Counted from the first letter of the stretch, positions 26,054-36,202 are shown. The stretch is DNA of 64,000 bases from Rhizobiales bacterium YIM 77505 (GCA_000745135.1 JQNH01000001.1:248001-312000), one strand, 5' to 3'. Notes: generated by a model from the letters alone, not told the origin. Translations and numbers: made by a program.

Positions 26054-26458
26054 TCAGGCCTCCGGCTGCCAGGCCGGCGTGATGTCGGTCTTGGCGAAAT
26101 TGTCACCTTTGAAGAGGAGCGGCGCGCCCAGCGATTTTGCCAGAGCGTAGGCGAAACAGTCGCCCAAGTTGAGGCCCGCAGGATGTCGGCCTTTGCCGAA
26201 GGAAAGGAGGGCCTGGACCGCCAAAGTCATCTGCTCGATCGACACGGGAGCAGGGTCGAGATTCAATCCGTCGATAAACTCCGCCACACGAGCAGCTTCG
26301 GCGCCATGACGGCTGCCGCAGAGGACAGCAATCAGCTCGACGCGCGTCACGACCGACATCTGCGCTGCGTCCGCAGCATCGATGACGTCGGCGATGGCCT
26401 CGTGCTCAGGCTCCGCCAGGAAGAGGGCGACGAGCGCGGATGTGTCGACCACGATCAA
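26054..26458 (-). CDS. vapC: VapC-type PIN-domain ribonuclease toxin
   Basis: 134 residues. The PIN domain begins VVDTSALVALFLAEPE with the first acidic metal ligand. A conserved glutamate follows in TRVELIAVLCG, and later acids appear in LNLGDCFAYALAK and LLFKGDNFAKTD. PIN toxins cleave RNA and are held inactive by a cognate antitoxin. The start is TTG 26458 overlapping the vapB stop (TTGA), with a GTG two codons later as an alternative. The stop is only 3 bases before the hydrolase gene, so the toxin may be co-transcribed with it. Confidence 0.87.
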   Translation of the reverse strand: MIVVDTSALVALFLAEPEHEAIADVIDAADAAQMSVVTRVELIAVLCGSRHGAEAARVAEFIDGLNLDPAPVSIEQMTLAVQALLSFGKGRHPAGLNLGDCFAYALAKSLGAPLLFKGDNFAKTDITPAWQPEA

Positions 26459-26709
26459 TCGAAGTGGCCTTCGTCGTTGTAGCCGATGATCTCGTCAGCG
26501 GTACGGTGCTCGTCGGTGCGGGGCAGTGAGGCGAAATAGGCCTGCGCCTCCGCGAGCTTCTTGCGGTCGATGCGCCCCCGCTTAGGGGGCAAGGCAGCGA
26601 GCCGCTGCTGCGCCGCTTTCCTGACGGCCTCGGTGATCGTCTCGCCCGTGCGCGCGGCAAGCTCACGAACAATTCGGTCGGCTTCCTTGTCTCTGATGAG
26701 GATCGCCAT
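26455..26709 (-). CDS. vapB: VapB-type antitoxin
   Basis: 84 residues from ATG 26709. The N-terminus MAILIRDKEADRIVRELAAR and TGETITEAVRKAAQQRL fit the Rv0623/VapB-type DNA-binding antitoxin. The tail (KKLAEAQAYFASLP, ADEIIGYNDEGHFD) is the part that would wrap the toxin. The frame is open upstream to 26751, but that stretch holds the operator-like inverted repeat, so the ATG at 26709 is preferred. Its stop overlaps the vapC start. Confidence 0.85.
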   Translation of the reverse strand: MAILIRDKEADRIVRELAARTGETITEAVRKAAQQRLAALPPKRGRIDRKKLAEAQAYFASLPRTDEHRTADEIIGYNDEGHFD

Positions 26710-26711
26710 GG

Positions 26712-26751
26712 GTGTTAGTATATACCTCTCCCTGATGAGTATATACAACAC
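26712..26751. promoter_or_regulatory. Inverted-repeat operator of vapBC
   Basis: GTGTTAGTATATAC (26712-26725) and GTATATACAACAC (26739-26751) are inverted copies apart from one extra base, with 13 bases between them. Each contains the palindrome GTATATAC. The pair sits directly before the vapB ATG and is markedly AT-rich for this genome, as expected for a promoter-operator bound by the VapBC complex. Confidence 0.65.
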
Positions 26752-26773
26752 GGCCCTCGGCGCAAAGCTCGCG

Positions 26774-28042
26774 TCATCGCCTCACCGCTCGCCAGCCGAT
26801 GTCGCGTCGGCAGAAGCCCTCCGGCCAGTCGATGGCGTCCACGGCGGCATAAGCCTTGGCCTGCGCCTCGGCAATGGATCTGCCCATGGCGGTGACGTTG
26901 AGGACGCGCCCGCCCTGGGCAAGAAGGCGTCCGTTCTCCTCCCCCGTGCCGGCATGGAAGACGAGCACGTCCTCCATCGCCTCGGCTTTGGCGACGCCCT
27001 TGATCTCGGAGCCTTTGGCGTAAGGGCCAGGATAACCCTTCGTCGCCATCACCACGGTCAACGCCGCCTCCTCCGACCAGCGGACGCCGAAGCCCTCGAG
27101 CGCCCCGTCGCAGGCGGCGAGCATGGCGGCGACGAGGTCGGTCTTGAGACGTGGCATCAGCACCTGGCATTCCGGGTCGCCGAAGCGGACGTTGTACTCG
27201 ATGAGCTTCGGTCCCTCGGCGGTGACCATCAGCCCTGCATAGAGCACGCCCACATAGGGAGTGCCGCGTCTCTTGAGCGCCTGCAGCGTCGGTTGCACGA
27301 TCTCGTGCATGACGCGCGCCTCGAGGTCCGGCGTTAGCACGGGGGCGGGGGAATAGGCGCCCATGCCGCCGGTGTTGGGACCCTCATCGCCGTCGAAGGC
27401 GCGCTTGTGGTCCTGGGCGGTGCCGAGCGGGATCGCGGTCGAGCCGTCGCAGAGGGCGAAGAAGCTCGCCTCCTCGCCGACAAGACATTCCTCGATGACG
27501 AGCTCGGCGCCGGCGGCGCCGAGCGCGCCGCCGAGCATCGCTTCGATGGCCCCCTCCGCTTCGTCGACGCTCGCCGCCACGACCACGCCCTTGCCGGCGG
27601 CGAGCCCGTCGGCTTTCACCACGATCGGCGCGCCCGTCTCGCGCACATAGGCCTTGGCGCGCTCCGCATCGGTGAAGCGGCGGAACGCAGCGGTGGGAAT
27701 GCCGGCTTCGGCGCAGAGCTCCTTGGTGAAGGCCTTCGAGCCCTCAAGCTGCGCTGCCGCCTTCCGTGGACCGAAGGCCCTGATGCCGGCCGCGCTCAGA
27801 TCGTCGACAAGGCCCGCGACGAGCGGCGCCTCCGGTCCGACCACGACGAGGCCGATGCTCTCCTGTTTGCAGAAGGCGGTGACAGCCGCGTGATCGGCCG
27901 GGTCCATCGCCACATTCGTCCCGCACACGGCCGTGCCCGGATTGCCCGGGGCGACGAAGAGCCGGCCGCACAAGGGGCTGCGTGACATTTTCCAGGCGAG
28001 CGCATGCTCGCGCCCCCCGGATCCGATCAAAAGAATGTTCAT
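26774..28042 (-). CDS. purD: Phosphoribosylamine--glycine ligase
   Basis: 422 residues, full length. It opens [19 protein letters not shown], the PurD signature, and has [14 protein letters not shown], the ATP-grasp region ([18 protein letters not shown]), and [16 protein letters not shown] with metal ligands. It makes glycinamide ribonucleotide in purine synthesis. The stop lies just beyond the vapBC operator on the same strand. The region just before the ATG on this strand (28046-28068) can form a hairpin that abuts the ribosome-binding region. Confidence 0.97.
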   Translation of the reverse strand: MNILLIGSGGREHALAWKMSRSPLCGRLFVAPGNPGTAVCGTNVAMDPADHAAVTAFCKQESIGLVVVGPEAPLVAGLVDDLSAAGIRAFGPRKAAAQLEGSKAFTKELCAEAGIPTAAFRRFTDAERAKAYVRETGAPIVVKADGLAAGKGVVVAASVDEAEGAIEAMLGGALGAAGAELVIEECLVGEEASFFALCDGSTAIPLGTAQDHKRAFDGDEGPNTGGMGAYSPAPVLTPDLEARVMHEIVQPTLQALKRRGTPYVGVLYAGLMVTAEGPKLIEYNVRFGDPECQVLMPRLKTDLVAAMLAACDGALEGFGVRWSEEAALTVVMATKGYPGPYAKGSEIKGVAKAEAMEDVLVFHAGTGEENGRLLAQGGRVLNVTAMGRSIAEAQAKAYAAVDAIDWPEGFCRRDIGWRAVRR

Positions 28043-28045
28043 CCC

Positions 28046-28068
28046 GACCCCGTCTCTTGACGGGGGTC
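28046..28068 (-). promoter_or_regulatory. Hairpin overlapping the purD translation start region
   Basis: On the minus strand GACCCCCGTC-AAGA-GACGGGGTC folds into a 9-bp stem with one bulged base, ending 3 bases before the purD ATG. The only purine-rich candidate for a ribosome site (GGGGTCGGG) lies in or beside the right arm. It could limit purD translation or mark the end of a leader. No purine riboswitch fold was recognised. Confidence 0.35.
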
Positions 28069-28218
28069 TTAAGTCCTCGTCACGCTGGCATCAACGGCAG
28101 GACGTCACCAGCGGCGCCGAGAGGGACCTTCCGGCCCGGCTCGGGTGCCCTCGGGGTTCGGCCGTTGAAGACCGTCAAGTCGGCCGGCGAATGCCGACGC
28201 GGTTCAGCTAGGGAGTGA

Positions 28219-29313
<1,095 letters not shown>

Positions 29314-29326
29314 GCGCATTCCCTTT

Positions 29327-29347
29327 CCTTCTCCGAGAGGGAGAAGG
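29327..29347. repeat. CTTCTCC-type palindrome after the TRAP gene
   Basis: CCTTCTCC and GGAGAAGG form an 8-bp stem with a 5-base loop, 13 bases after the TRAP stop. Text of the kind GCCGCGAAGCGGCCGGATGAGAGGAG follows in pieces. It belongs loosely to the CTCTCCC-type intergenic palindromes found at 37226-37350, 49945-49962 and 51278-51404 and may help end the transcript. Confidence 0.45.
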
Positions 29348-29542
29348 TGGCCGCGAAGCGGCCGGATGAGAGGAGAGCCCGTTCCCGGATAGGGCGCGCC
29401 CCTCACCCGGTCGCCGCTGCCGCGGCGACTCGACCTCTCCCCATGGCGAGGCTGTGTCGCTGGCGTATCGCCTCGCCAGAACAAAGTGGATACGGGCCGG
29501 GGTCGCCTTCCCGCCGCCGCCAGGCCGGGTTAGCTTTGCCCG

Positions 29543-31030
29543 ATGCTCCTCGAATCTGTCGCGCCGCTTGCCACCAACGCTCCGGAATGGACGGTCACCG
29601 CCCTCGCGCAGGCGCTCAGGCGCACGCTCGAGGACGCCTATGGTCATGTGCGCCTGCGCGGCGAGATCTCCGGCTATCGGGGCCCCCACGGCTCCGGCCA
29701 CGCTTACTTCTCCATCAAGGACGAGGGCGCCTGCATCGACGCCGTGATCTGGCGCAGCAGCTTCACCAAACTCAAGTTCAAGCCTCAGGAAGGCCTCGAG
29801 ATGATCGCCACGGGAAGGATCACCACCTTCCCGGGCAAGTCCAAGTACCAGATCGTCGTCGACTCCCTTGAGCCGGCGGGTGTCGGGGCGCTCATGGCGA
29901 TGCTCGAAGAACGGCGTCGCAGGCTTGCGGCGGAGGGGCTGTTCGATGCCGCCCGCAAGCGCCCGCTGCCCTTCCTGCCGCAGGTGATCGGGGTCGTCAC
30001 CTCGCCGACAGGGGCCGTCATACGCGATATCCTGCATCGGCTGGCCGACCGCTTTCCCTGCCACGTGCTCGTCTGGCCGGCCCGGGTGCAAGGGGATCCC
30101 TGTGCCGAGGAGGTGGCGGCCGGCATCCGCGGCTTCAATGCGCTCGCCCCGGACGGACTGATTCCGCGCCCGGACGTGATCATCGTCGCCCGGGGCGGCG
30201 GCTCGCTCGAGGACCTCTGGGGCTTCAACGAGGAGATCGTGGTGCGGGCGGCGGCGGAAAGCGCCATTCCCCTCGTCTCCGCCGTGGGCCATGAGACGGA
30301 TTGGACGCTCATCGACTACGCCGCCGACCTTCGCGCCCCCACTCCAACGGCCGCAGCCGAAATGGTGGTGCCGGTGCGGGCGGAACTCCTGGCCGACATC
30401 CGCGAGCTCGGCGGCCGTCAGCTGCGGGCCGTGCAGCGGGCAATAGAGCACCGACGCGCCGATCTGCGGGCGGCCGCCCGCGCCCTTCCCGGACCCGACG
30501 CTCTCCTTGGCCTCGGCCGGCAGCGCCTCGACCTTGCGACGGCGCGGCTGAAACCGGCCCTGGCGCGCCTTCTGCGCGTGCAGGAGGCGCGGCTCGCGGC
30601 CCTCGCCCAGAGGCTGTTGCGGCAATCACCCGAGGGGCGCTTTCGCGAGCTGCGCGCCCGCTTCCTCAGCCTTGGCGACCGGCCGCGCTCCACCTTCCAG
30701 AACTTCGTCACGATCAAGAAGGACGGGCTTCCCCAGTTGGGCAGGCGCCTGGATCAGGCCCTTGCCACGGAGCTCGCACGACGCCGGCAGCGCTTGAAGG
30801 CTCTCGACCAGCTCCTGGCGAGCCTCAGCTACAAGTCGGTGCTGGCGCGCGGCTTCGCCGTCGTCCGCGACGGGGAGGGCGCCCCCCTGCCGCGGGCGGC
30901 GCTGGTCTCGCCCGGACAAGCGCTCACGATCGAGTTCGCGGACAGCGCCCTGCGCGCGGTCGCCGACGGTGCCCCGAAGCCAAAGCGCAAGCCGGCGCCG
31001 GCGGGGCAGCCGAGCCTCTTCGAGGCATGA
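29543..31030 (+). CDS. xseA: Exodeoxyribonuclease VII large subunit
   Basis: 495 residues. The N-terminal OB-fold (about 15-110: [40 protein letters not shown]) is followed by the nuclease core with [55 protein letters not shown] and TPTAAAEM. A long coiled-coil stretch and a short C-terminal domain ([16 protein letters not shown]) complete it. It degrades single-stranded DNA with XseB, whose gene is not in the window. Length is somewhat above the E. coli protein, as usual for alphaproteobacteria. Confidence 0.97.
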   Translation: MLLESVAPLATNAPEWTVTALAQALRRTLEDAYGHVRLRGEISGYRGPHGSGHAYFSIKDEGACIDAVIWRSSFTKLKFKPQEGLEMIATGRITTFPGKSKYQIVVDSLEPAGVGALMAMLEERRRRLAAEGLFDAARKRPLPFLPQVIGVVTSPTGAVIRDILHRLADRFPCHVLVWPARVQGDPCAEEVAAGIRGFNALAPDGLIPRPDVIIVARGGGSLEDLWGFNEEIVVRAAAESAIPLVSAVGHETDWTLIDYAADLRAPTPTAAAEMVVPVRAELLADIRELGGRQLRAVQRAIEHRRADLRAAARALPGPDALLGLGRQRLDLATARLKPALARLLRVQEARLAALAQRLLRQSPEGRFRELRARFLSLGDRPRSTFQNFVTIKKDGLPQLGRRLDQALATELARRRQRLKALDQLLASLSYKSVLARGFAVVRDGEGAPLPRAALVSPGQALTIEFADSALRAVADGAPKPKRKPAPAGQPSLFEA

Positions 31031-31272
31031 GCACACGTGAGAGAACGAGCGGAGCGCCGATCGCGGTCCAGCGCTCCAAGGGGGCCGTTCCCCTCCAACT
31101 GAGACACGACCTTGCCGAATGGCGTGGCTGTGGATTCGGTGGATTGTGCGCACAAGGAGGTAGGCACTGCTTGAGTTCGGCTCTTCCGCGGAACGCCGAC
31201 ACTTCTCTGTCATTGTCGCGAGCGTCAATCTCAGCAGGCGCGGCAGTCGTTGATCCGTCCAAGGGGGGCGGT

Positions 31273-31512
31273 ATGGCGTTGCACTACTTCCATTGTACGG
31301 ACGGGACCGATTTCGTTCTCGACCGGACCGGGGCGAAGACCCGGTCGAAACAGGAGCTCTACGCTCGCGCGCTCGCCGTCGCCGCGGAGCTGATGGCGCC
31401 GCTCGGTCCGGAGATGGACTGGTCGGGATGGATCGTCAGCATCCACGACCGCCAGGGCCGCATGGTCGACACCCTGCCCTTCCCGCGCTCTGCCGGGCGG
31501 CGCGCCGCCTGA
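31273..31512 (+). CDS. DUF6894 family small protein
   Basis: 79 residues. The pattern HYFHCTDGTDFVLDRTGAKT, a helix with E-L-Y-A-R-A-L-A-V-A-A-E-L, then WSGWIVSIHDRQGRMVDTLPF fits DUF6894, a family of about 80-residue proteins abundant in Hyphomicrobiales with no known activity. ATG 31273 is preceded by AAGGGGGGCG. It stands alone between xseA (242 bases upstream) and the exported protein gene at 31719. The 242-base gap upstream holds nothing I can identify. Confidence 0.72.
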   Translation: MALHYFHCTDGTDFVLDRTGAKTRSKQELYARALAVAAELMAPLGPEMDWSGWIVSIHDRQGRMVDTLPFPRSAGRRAA

Positions 31513-31575
31513 ACGCGTCCGCGGCTGGCGTACCAAAGCCGCCATATTCCCGTTGTTCATGGGCGCGATTCGGTT

Positions 31576-31600
31576 CCCGGCGCCGCGTGCAGGCGCCGGG
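31576..31600. terminator. GC-rich hairpin after the DUF6894 gene
   Basis: CCCGGCGCC (31576-31584) and GGCGCCGGG (31592-31600) form a perfect 9-bp stem with a 7-base loop, 63 bases after the stop. No T run follows, so termination is uncertain. Confidence 0.3.
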
Positions 31601-31718
31601 GCGTGAGCACTTGAGGCGGCGCTTGGCGGTGGAGGCTCTTGCCTGCTATGACACGCGGCCTGCACCCGATGCGCGACCTTCCATGAGCCGAGAAACGGCC
31701 CGACGCGAGGACGAGACC

Positions 31719-32192
31719 ATGCCTTCAGCGATTCTGAGACGCTTGGCGCCGCGTGCGCTTCTTGCGCTCGCCGCCGGCATCCCGCTCCTCGTCGCGAGCG
31801 CCGCGCCGGTTCTCGCGCAGTCCACCTGCCAGGAGTTCGGCAAGACCCTGAACGAGCGCAAGACGCTCATTCAGCGCATCAGCGAGGCTACAGGCAAGAA
31901 CAAGAAGCTCGAGCCGAAGGCGGCCTGCTCCATGTTCGGCAACCTGGTCGAAAACGGCAGCGCGGCCCTGAAGTGGCTCGAGGCCAACAAGGACTGGTGC
32001 CAGATCCCGGAGGCCTTCGTCGAGAACATCCGCAAGGATCACGAGCAGGCTGTCTCGGTGCGGGGCAAGGCCTGCAAGGCCGCTGCGCAGCAGGCCGCGC
32101 TTGAGAAGAAAGCGCGCCAGCAGCAGGGCAGCGGCCTTCTCGGCGGCGACGGCCTCACCGGCTCCTACAAGATTCCCCAGGGCGCGCTCTAG
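31719..32192 (+). CDS. Small exported protein with four conserved-looking cysteines, function unknown
   Basis: 157 residues. A Sec signal peptide (MPSAILRRLAPRALLALAAG onward, cleaved after about VLA-Q) leads to a mature domain of about 90 residues with cysteines in STCQEFGKTL, AACSMFGNLVENG, DWCQIPEAF and KACKAAAQQ. Four cysteines in an exported protein suggest two disulfides. The end is an alanine/glutamine-rich helix and GSYKIPQGAL. ATG 31719 follows a GAGGACGAG ribosome region; an ATG at 31683 is in frame but would put charged residues before the signal. It appears to be a conserved hypothetical of this order; no function is claimed. Confidence 0.72.
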   Translation: MPSAILRRLAPRALLALAAGIPLLVASAAPVLAQSTCQEFGKTLNERKTLIQRISEATGKNKKLEPKAACSMFGNLVENGSAALKWLEANKDWCQIPEAFVENIRKDHEQAVSVRGKACKAAAQQAALEKKARQQQGSGLLGGDGLTGSYKIPQGAL

Positions 32193-32231
32193 GCGAGAGG
32201 ACCTTGCGCTTGGCCGGGTTTGACCTCCGGG

Positions 32232-32735
32232 TCAGCTTCGGCCGCCGCCGATGATCTCGCGCTCGTGATGGATCTGCGGCCGGACCGGGAGGCGCCCCGG
32301 CTTGCGGCGCGTGAGGAAGCGCGGCCGGCGATGGTTGAGAAGCCCATGCCGGCGTCGGATGCGCACGGCCCCGAGGTGGAGGCGGCCGATCTGAGGATAG
32401 GCGGTCTGCAGGAAGCCGTCGGCCCGCGCGATCATCAAGGGCAGCCCTGAAGCGGCGCCAAGACCTCGCCACACCGCCACCACGTCTTCCTCCCCATACC
32501 GACCGAGACAGGCGAGGCGGCCGCCCTTGTCGTCCACGAGCGCGATCTCGAAGGCTTCCTGTCCGTCAGCTTCGCTGAGAAGCCGCAGCGCCACGCCCGC
32601 GGGCCGGGCCTGTGCAAGGCGCAAGGCGGGGGAGATCAGCCCCGGGATGGGAAAGGCCGGAAGAGGATCGCATGCGCCGGGGCCGCTCTCGCGCGGAGAG
32701 ACGGCCCCGGCTGTCGGGGTGACGCCTGTCTTCAT
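32232..32735 (-). CDS. DUF6101-like protein
   Basis: 167 residues, soluble. The middle (GVALRLLSEADGQEAFEIAL, CLGRYGEEDVVAVWRGL, GLPLMI) and the basic end RRRHGLLNHRRPRFLTRRK followed by HEREIIGGG match the layout I associate with DUF6101, a family largely confined to Hyphomicrobiales. The first 35 residues are proline/glycine-rich and poorly conserved-looking. No catalytic motif is seen. It is divergent from cysQ. Confidence 0.6.
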   Translation of the reverse strand: MKTGVTPTAGAVSPRESGPGACDPLPAFPIPGLISPALRLAQARPAGVALRLLSEADGQEAFEIALVDDKGGRLACLGRYGEEDVVAVWRGLGAASGLPLMIARADGFLQTAYPQIGRLHLGAVRIRRRHGLLNHRRPRFLTRRKPGRLPVRPQIHHEREIIGGGRS

Positions 32736-33042
32736 CTGTGACGCCCTGTTGAGGCTGCGGCGGCTTCTCTGGCCGCTCGCTTGCGAGGGATCATGGCCGG
32801 GGAGAGGCCCGAAAGACCTTAAAAGGCACGGTTAAGGGCTTCTTGCGGCAGCGCTTTCGAATCCGATGCTGAACGGAAGCTTGCCGGGACGGCATCGATT
32901 CGTATGAAAGGCGGCTCTCGAGGAGGCCAAGCGCGGCCTGCGCCTCGAGGACCCTATGCCGTCTTGATCGCGAGGATGTCGAGCGGGCTTTGAGCGCCCC
33001 TTGATCTGGATAAGGGCGCCGCGACCGCCTATCTCGCGGCGG
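32736..33042. other. 307-base gene-free divergent region
   Basis: This region separates the DUF6101-like gene (minus) from cysQ (plus) and should hold both promoters. The most evident structure is an interrupted 12-bp stem, CTCGAGGAGGCC (32917-32928) pairing with GGCCT and CCTCGAG (32935-32949, three-base bulge). I found no coding frame, tRNA, or clear -35/-10 pair. Confidence 0.5.
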
Positions 33043-33864
33043 ATGGTTCCCTTCGATCTGACCGATCCGCTCCTGCCGCGCATCCGCGCCGTCGCCCGCG
33101 AGGCAGGCGCCATCGCCAAGCGCTACTTCCGACCAGGCGAAAAAACCGCGGCGCGGATCTGGTCGAAGCAAGGCGGCTCGCCGGTCACGGAGGCCGATGT
33201 CGCCGTCGATTCCTTTCTCAAGGTCGAGCTCACCTCCGCCCTTCCGGACGCCGCCTGGCTCTCGGAGGAGACAGCCGACGATCCAGCGCGCCTCGGCGCC
33301 CGGCATCTGTGGATCGTGGACCCCATCGACGGAACCCGGGCGTTCCTCTCCGGCCATCCGGACTGGTCGGTGGCCATTGCTCTCCTGATCGACGGCGTGC
33401 CGGCCCTCGGCCTCGTCTACGCGCCCTCGCATGAGGCGTTCTACGAGGCGGTGCGCGGCCGTGGCTCGACCCGGAACGGGATGCCGATCGCGGCTTCCCG
33501 GCGAGGAGATCTCGGCGGTGCCCGCGTTGCCGGGCCGAAGCCGCTCGTCGACCGACTCGAGGCCGCCGCCGGAGCGCTGCGCCGGGTCGAGAAGATTCCC
33601 TCCCTCGCCTTGCGCCTCGTGCGGGTCGCTGAAGGTGCAGTCGACCTTGGCCTTGCCTCGTCGAACGCGCGGGACTGGGACATCGCCGCCGCCGACCTCA
33701 TCCTCGCCGAAGCTGGCGGCACCCTGACGGCCTTCGATCGCTCGCCCCCGCGCTACAACCAGCCCGATCCCGCCCATGGCGAGCTCCTGGCGGCCTCGCG
33801 CCAGTTGCATCCGCGCCTCGTTGAGGCCATGACGGCGCACCGGCGGGAGGCCCTCTCCCGCTGA
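33043..33864 (+). CDS. cysQ: 3'(2'),5'-bisphosphate nucleotidase CysQ / inositol monophosphatase family
   Basis: 273 residues. Metal-binding motifs of the lithium-sensitive phosphatase family are complete: the early glutamate in SEETADD, WIVDPIDGTRAFLSG (motif A), and WDIAAADLILAEAGG (motif B). The family hydrolyses 3'-phosphoadenosine phosphates made in sulfate assimilation; closely related proteins act on inositol phosphates or fructose bisphosphate. ATG 33043 is preferred over an in-frame TTG at 33001. In this order cysQ commonly heads the DUF4170, acyltransferase, waaA, lpxK run seen downstream. Confidence 0.85.
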   Translation: MVPFDLTDPLLPRIRAVAREAGAIAKRYFRPGEKTAARIWSKQGGSPVTEADVAVDSFLKVELTSALPDAAWLSEETADDPARLGARHLWIVDPIDGTRAFLSGHPDWSVAIALLIDGVPALGLVYAPSHEAFYEAVRGRGSTRNGMPIAASRRGDLGGARVAGPKPLVDRLEAAAGALRRVEKIPSLALRLVRVAEGAVDLGLASSNARDWDIAAADLILAEAGGTLTAFDRSPPRYNQPDPAHGELLAASRQLHPRLVEAMTAHRREALSR

Positions 33865-33935
33865 GGGACCTTTTCCCGCAAGAAGGGCCGGGCCAATCAC
33901 GTGCCGGTGACGGCCGCGGCGAGGAACAACACGCA

Positions 33936-34163
33936 ATGGCGACCCAGAAGCAGCTTCTCCATCTCGTCTTCGGCGGCGAGCTCGAGAACCTTGAGACCAC
34001 GCAGTTCAAGGACCTTTCCAAGCTCGATATCGTTGGCATCTATCCCAACTACGCCGCCGCCCACGCCGCCTGGAAGGCCAAGGCGCAGGCCACCGTCGAC
34101 AACGCCCATATGCGCTATTTCATCGTTCACTTGCACCGGCTCCTCGATCCCGAGGCGGCTTGA
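33936..34163 (+). CDS. DUF4170 domain protein
   Basis: 75 residues. It reads QLLHLVFGGELENLETTQFK, DIVGIYPNYAAAHAAWKAKA, then ATVDNAHMRYFIVHLHRLLD, the full DUF4170 pattern. The domain is a small alpha/beta fold of unknown role found almost only in alphaproteobacteria, often exactly in this position between cysQ and the lipid A genes. A GAGGAAC ribosome region precedes ATG 33936, and the acyltransferase gene starts 3 bases after its stop. Confidence 0.87.
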   Translation: MATQKQLLHLVFGGELENLETTQFKDLSKLDIVGIYPNYAAAHAAWKAKAQATVDNAHMRYFIVHLHRLLDPEAA

Positions 34164-34166
34164 CGT

Positions 34167-34913
34167 GTGGCCATGGATCTCCTCAAGCGGCTGAGCCGGA
34201 CCCGAGCGGCGCGCGAGATCTTCGGTTTCGCCATGGCGCGCTATCTCGGGCTCGTGCGGCGCACCAACCGCTGGGTCATGGAGCCGGCGGATGCCTATGA
34301 ACGCATCGGCCCCCTGATGCCGGTCATCGCCGCCATGTGGCACGGCCAGCATTTCATGATCCATTTCGCCAAGCGCCCCGAGGATCGGGCGGCGAGCCTC
34401 GTGTCCCGCTCCGCCGACGGCGAACTCAACGCCGTGGCGTTGCGCCATGTCGGGGTGCGCGCCATCCGGGGCTCCGGCGCCCGCGGGCGCGACTTCCGCG
34501 AGAAGGGCGGCGTCTCGGCGCTGCGCGCCATGCTGCGGGCGCTCGAGGATGGCGAGATGGTGGTGCTCACGGCCGATGTGCCGAAGATCGCCCGCATCTG
34601 TGGCGAAGGGATCGTCACGCTCGCCAAGCTGTCTGGGCGGCCGATCGTGCCGGTGGCTGTGGTGACGAGCCGCCGTATCGTCTTCCAGAGCTGGGACCGG
34701 GCGAGCCTCGGCCTGCCCTTCGGCCGGGGCGCCATGGTGCTCGGGGATCCGATCTTCGTTCCGCGCCATGCTGACGCCGCGGCGCTCGGGGAGGCGCGCC
34801 GGGCGGTGGAGGCCGGCCTCGACCGGGTGCACGAGCGGGCCTACGCCCTCGTCGGCGCGCGCGATCCGGGGGCCGCCCTGAAGGCGCCCGCTGCCGGAGG
34901 GCAAGCGGCGTGA
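34167..34913 (+). CDS. DUF374 lysophospholipid acyltransferase family protein
   Basis: 248 residues. The acyltransferase motif is atypical for PlsC, reading M-W-H-G-Q-H-F in place of HxxxxD, as expected for the DUF374 lipid A/lysophospholipid acyltransferase branch. VSRSADGELNAVALRHVG, AIRGSGARGRDFREKGG and VVLTADVPKIARICGEGIV follow. It probably adds or replaces an acyl chain on lipid A or a phospholipid at the inner membrane. The start is GTG 34167 or ATG 34173. The gene overlaps waaA at GTGA. Confidence 0.83.
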   Translation: MAMDLLKRLSRTRAAREIFGFAMARYLGLVRRTNRWVMEPADAYERIGPLMPVIAAMWHGQHFMIHFAKRPEDRAASLVSRSADGELNAVALRHVGVRAIRGSGARGRDFREKGGVSALRAMLRALEDGEMVVLTADVPKIARICGEGIVTLAKLSGRPIVPVAVVTSRRIVFQSWDRASLGLPFGRGAMVLGDPIFVPRHADAAALGEARRAVEAGLDRVHERAYALVGARDPGAALKAPAAGGQAA

Positions 34914-36202
34914 ACGGCCGCTTGCCTCTGTCCTTGAGGCTCTACCGGGCGGGTCTCGTCGCTCTCGAGCCTGGCGCGGCCGCCGTCCTTCAATGGCGCA
35001 TGCGCCGGGGCAAGGAGGACGAGGCGCGGCTCAAGGAGCGCCGCGGCCTGCCGAGCCGGGCGCGGCCCCCCGGCCGCCTCGCCTGGCTGCACGGGGCGAG
35101 CATCGGGGAGACGATCTCGCTCATGCCAGTGGTCGAGCGCCTGCTGCGCCGCGGCCTCCAGGTGCTCATGACCTCCGGCACCCGCACGGCCGCCGAGCTC
35201 GTGGCGCGGCGCCTGCCCCCCGGAGCCCTCCACCAATACATGCCCGTCGACGTGCCCCGTTACCTGCGCCGCTTCCTCGACCATTGGCGGCCGGATCTGG
35301 CGCTCTTTGCCGAATCCGAGATCTGGCCCAACACCATCCTCGAACTCGACCGCCGCGGCGTGCCCCTCGTCCTCGTCAATGGCCGCCTCTCGGAGCGTTC
35401 CTTCCGCCGCTGGTCGCGCGCGCCGGACGCGGCGCGCGCCCTCCTGTCCCGCTTCGCTCTGTGTCTGGCGCAGAGCCAGGCCGACGCCGAGCGCCTCGCG
35501 CGGCTCGGCGCGCCCCGGGTCGCGGTCGTCGGCAACCTCAAATTCGACGTCACGCCGCCGCCTGCCGATCCGCAGGCCCTGGCCCGCCTGTCAGGTCTCA
35601 TGTCCGGCCGCCCGGTGTGGGTCGCCGCCAGCACCCACTCGGGCGAGGAGGAGCACATCATCGCGGCCCACCAGGCGCTCGCCGCCCACTACCCTGGCCT
35701 GTTGACGGTCATCGCGCCGCGCCATCCCCAGCGCGGCGGCGACATCCAGGACCTTGCCCGAGCGGAGGGGCTCGAGGCGGCGCGCCGCTCGGAACAGGCG
35801 CTGCCGGAGCCAGGCGTCGAGCTCTATGTAGCCGACACGGTGGGCGAACTCGGGCTCTTCTATCGCCTGACCCCCCTGGTGTTCATGGGCGGTTCCCTCG
35901 TTCCGCATGGCGGCCAGAACCCGATCGAGCCGGCAAAGCTCGGTGCCGCCATCCTGCACGGCCCCCATGTCCACAATTTCACCGACGTCTACGCTGCCAT
36001 CGACCGGGCCGGGGGCGCGCTGCCGGTCGCCGACGGGCCGACCCTGACGCGGATCCTGGCCGATCTCCTCGGCGATGCCGCCCTGATGCGCGACATGGCG
36101 CGGGCGGCGGGGGAGGCGGTGGCGAGCCTCGGGGGTGCGCTCGAACGGACGATGCAGTCGATCGAGCCCTTCATCCTCCACATGAAGCTCGAGGGACTGT
36201 GA
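34910..36202 (+). CDS. waaA: 3-deoxy-D-manno-octulosonic acid (Kdo) transferase
   Basis: 430 residues. The GT-B glycosyltransferase shows the WaaA N-terminus (WLHGASIGETISLMPVVERL, LMTSGTRTAAELVARRLP, HQYMPVDVP), the middle AESEIWPNTILELDRRGVPL, and the C-terminal FMGGSLVPHGGQNPIEPAKL that binds CMP-Kdo. It transfers Kdo to lipid IVA. It starts at GTG 34910, overlapping the stop of the acyltransferase gene. Its own stop overlaps the lpxK ATG, so the three genes are one translationally linked set. Confidence 0.96.
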   Translation: MNGRLPLSLRLYRAGLVALEPGAAAVLQWRMRRGKEDEARLKERRGLPSRARPPGRLAWLHGASIGETISLMPVVERLLRRGLQVLMTSGTRTAAELVARRLPPGALHQYMPVDVPRYLRRFLDHWRPDLALFAESEIWPNTILELDRRGVPLVLVNGRLSERSFRRWSRAPDAARALLSRFALCLAQSQADAERLARLGAPRVAVVGNLKFDVTPPPADPQALARLSGLMSGRPVWVAASTHSGEEEHIIAAHQALAAHYPGLLTVIAPRHPQRGGDIQDLARAEGLEAARRSEQALPEPGVELYVADTVGELGLFYRLTPLVFMGGSLVPHGGQNPIEPAKLGAAILHGPHVHNFTDVYAAIDRAGGALPVADGPTLTRILADLLGDAALMRDMARAAGEAVASLGGALERTMQSIEPFILHMKLEGL

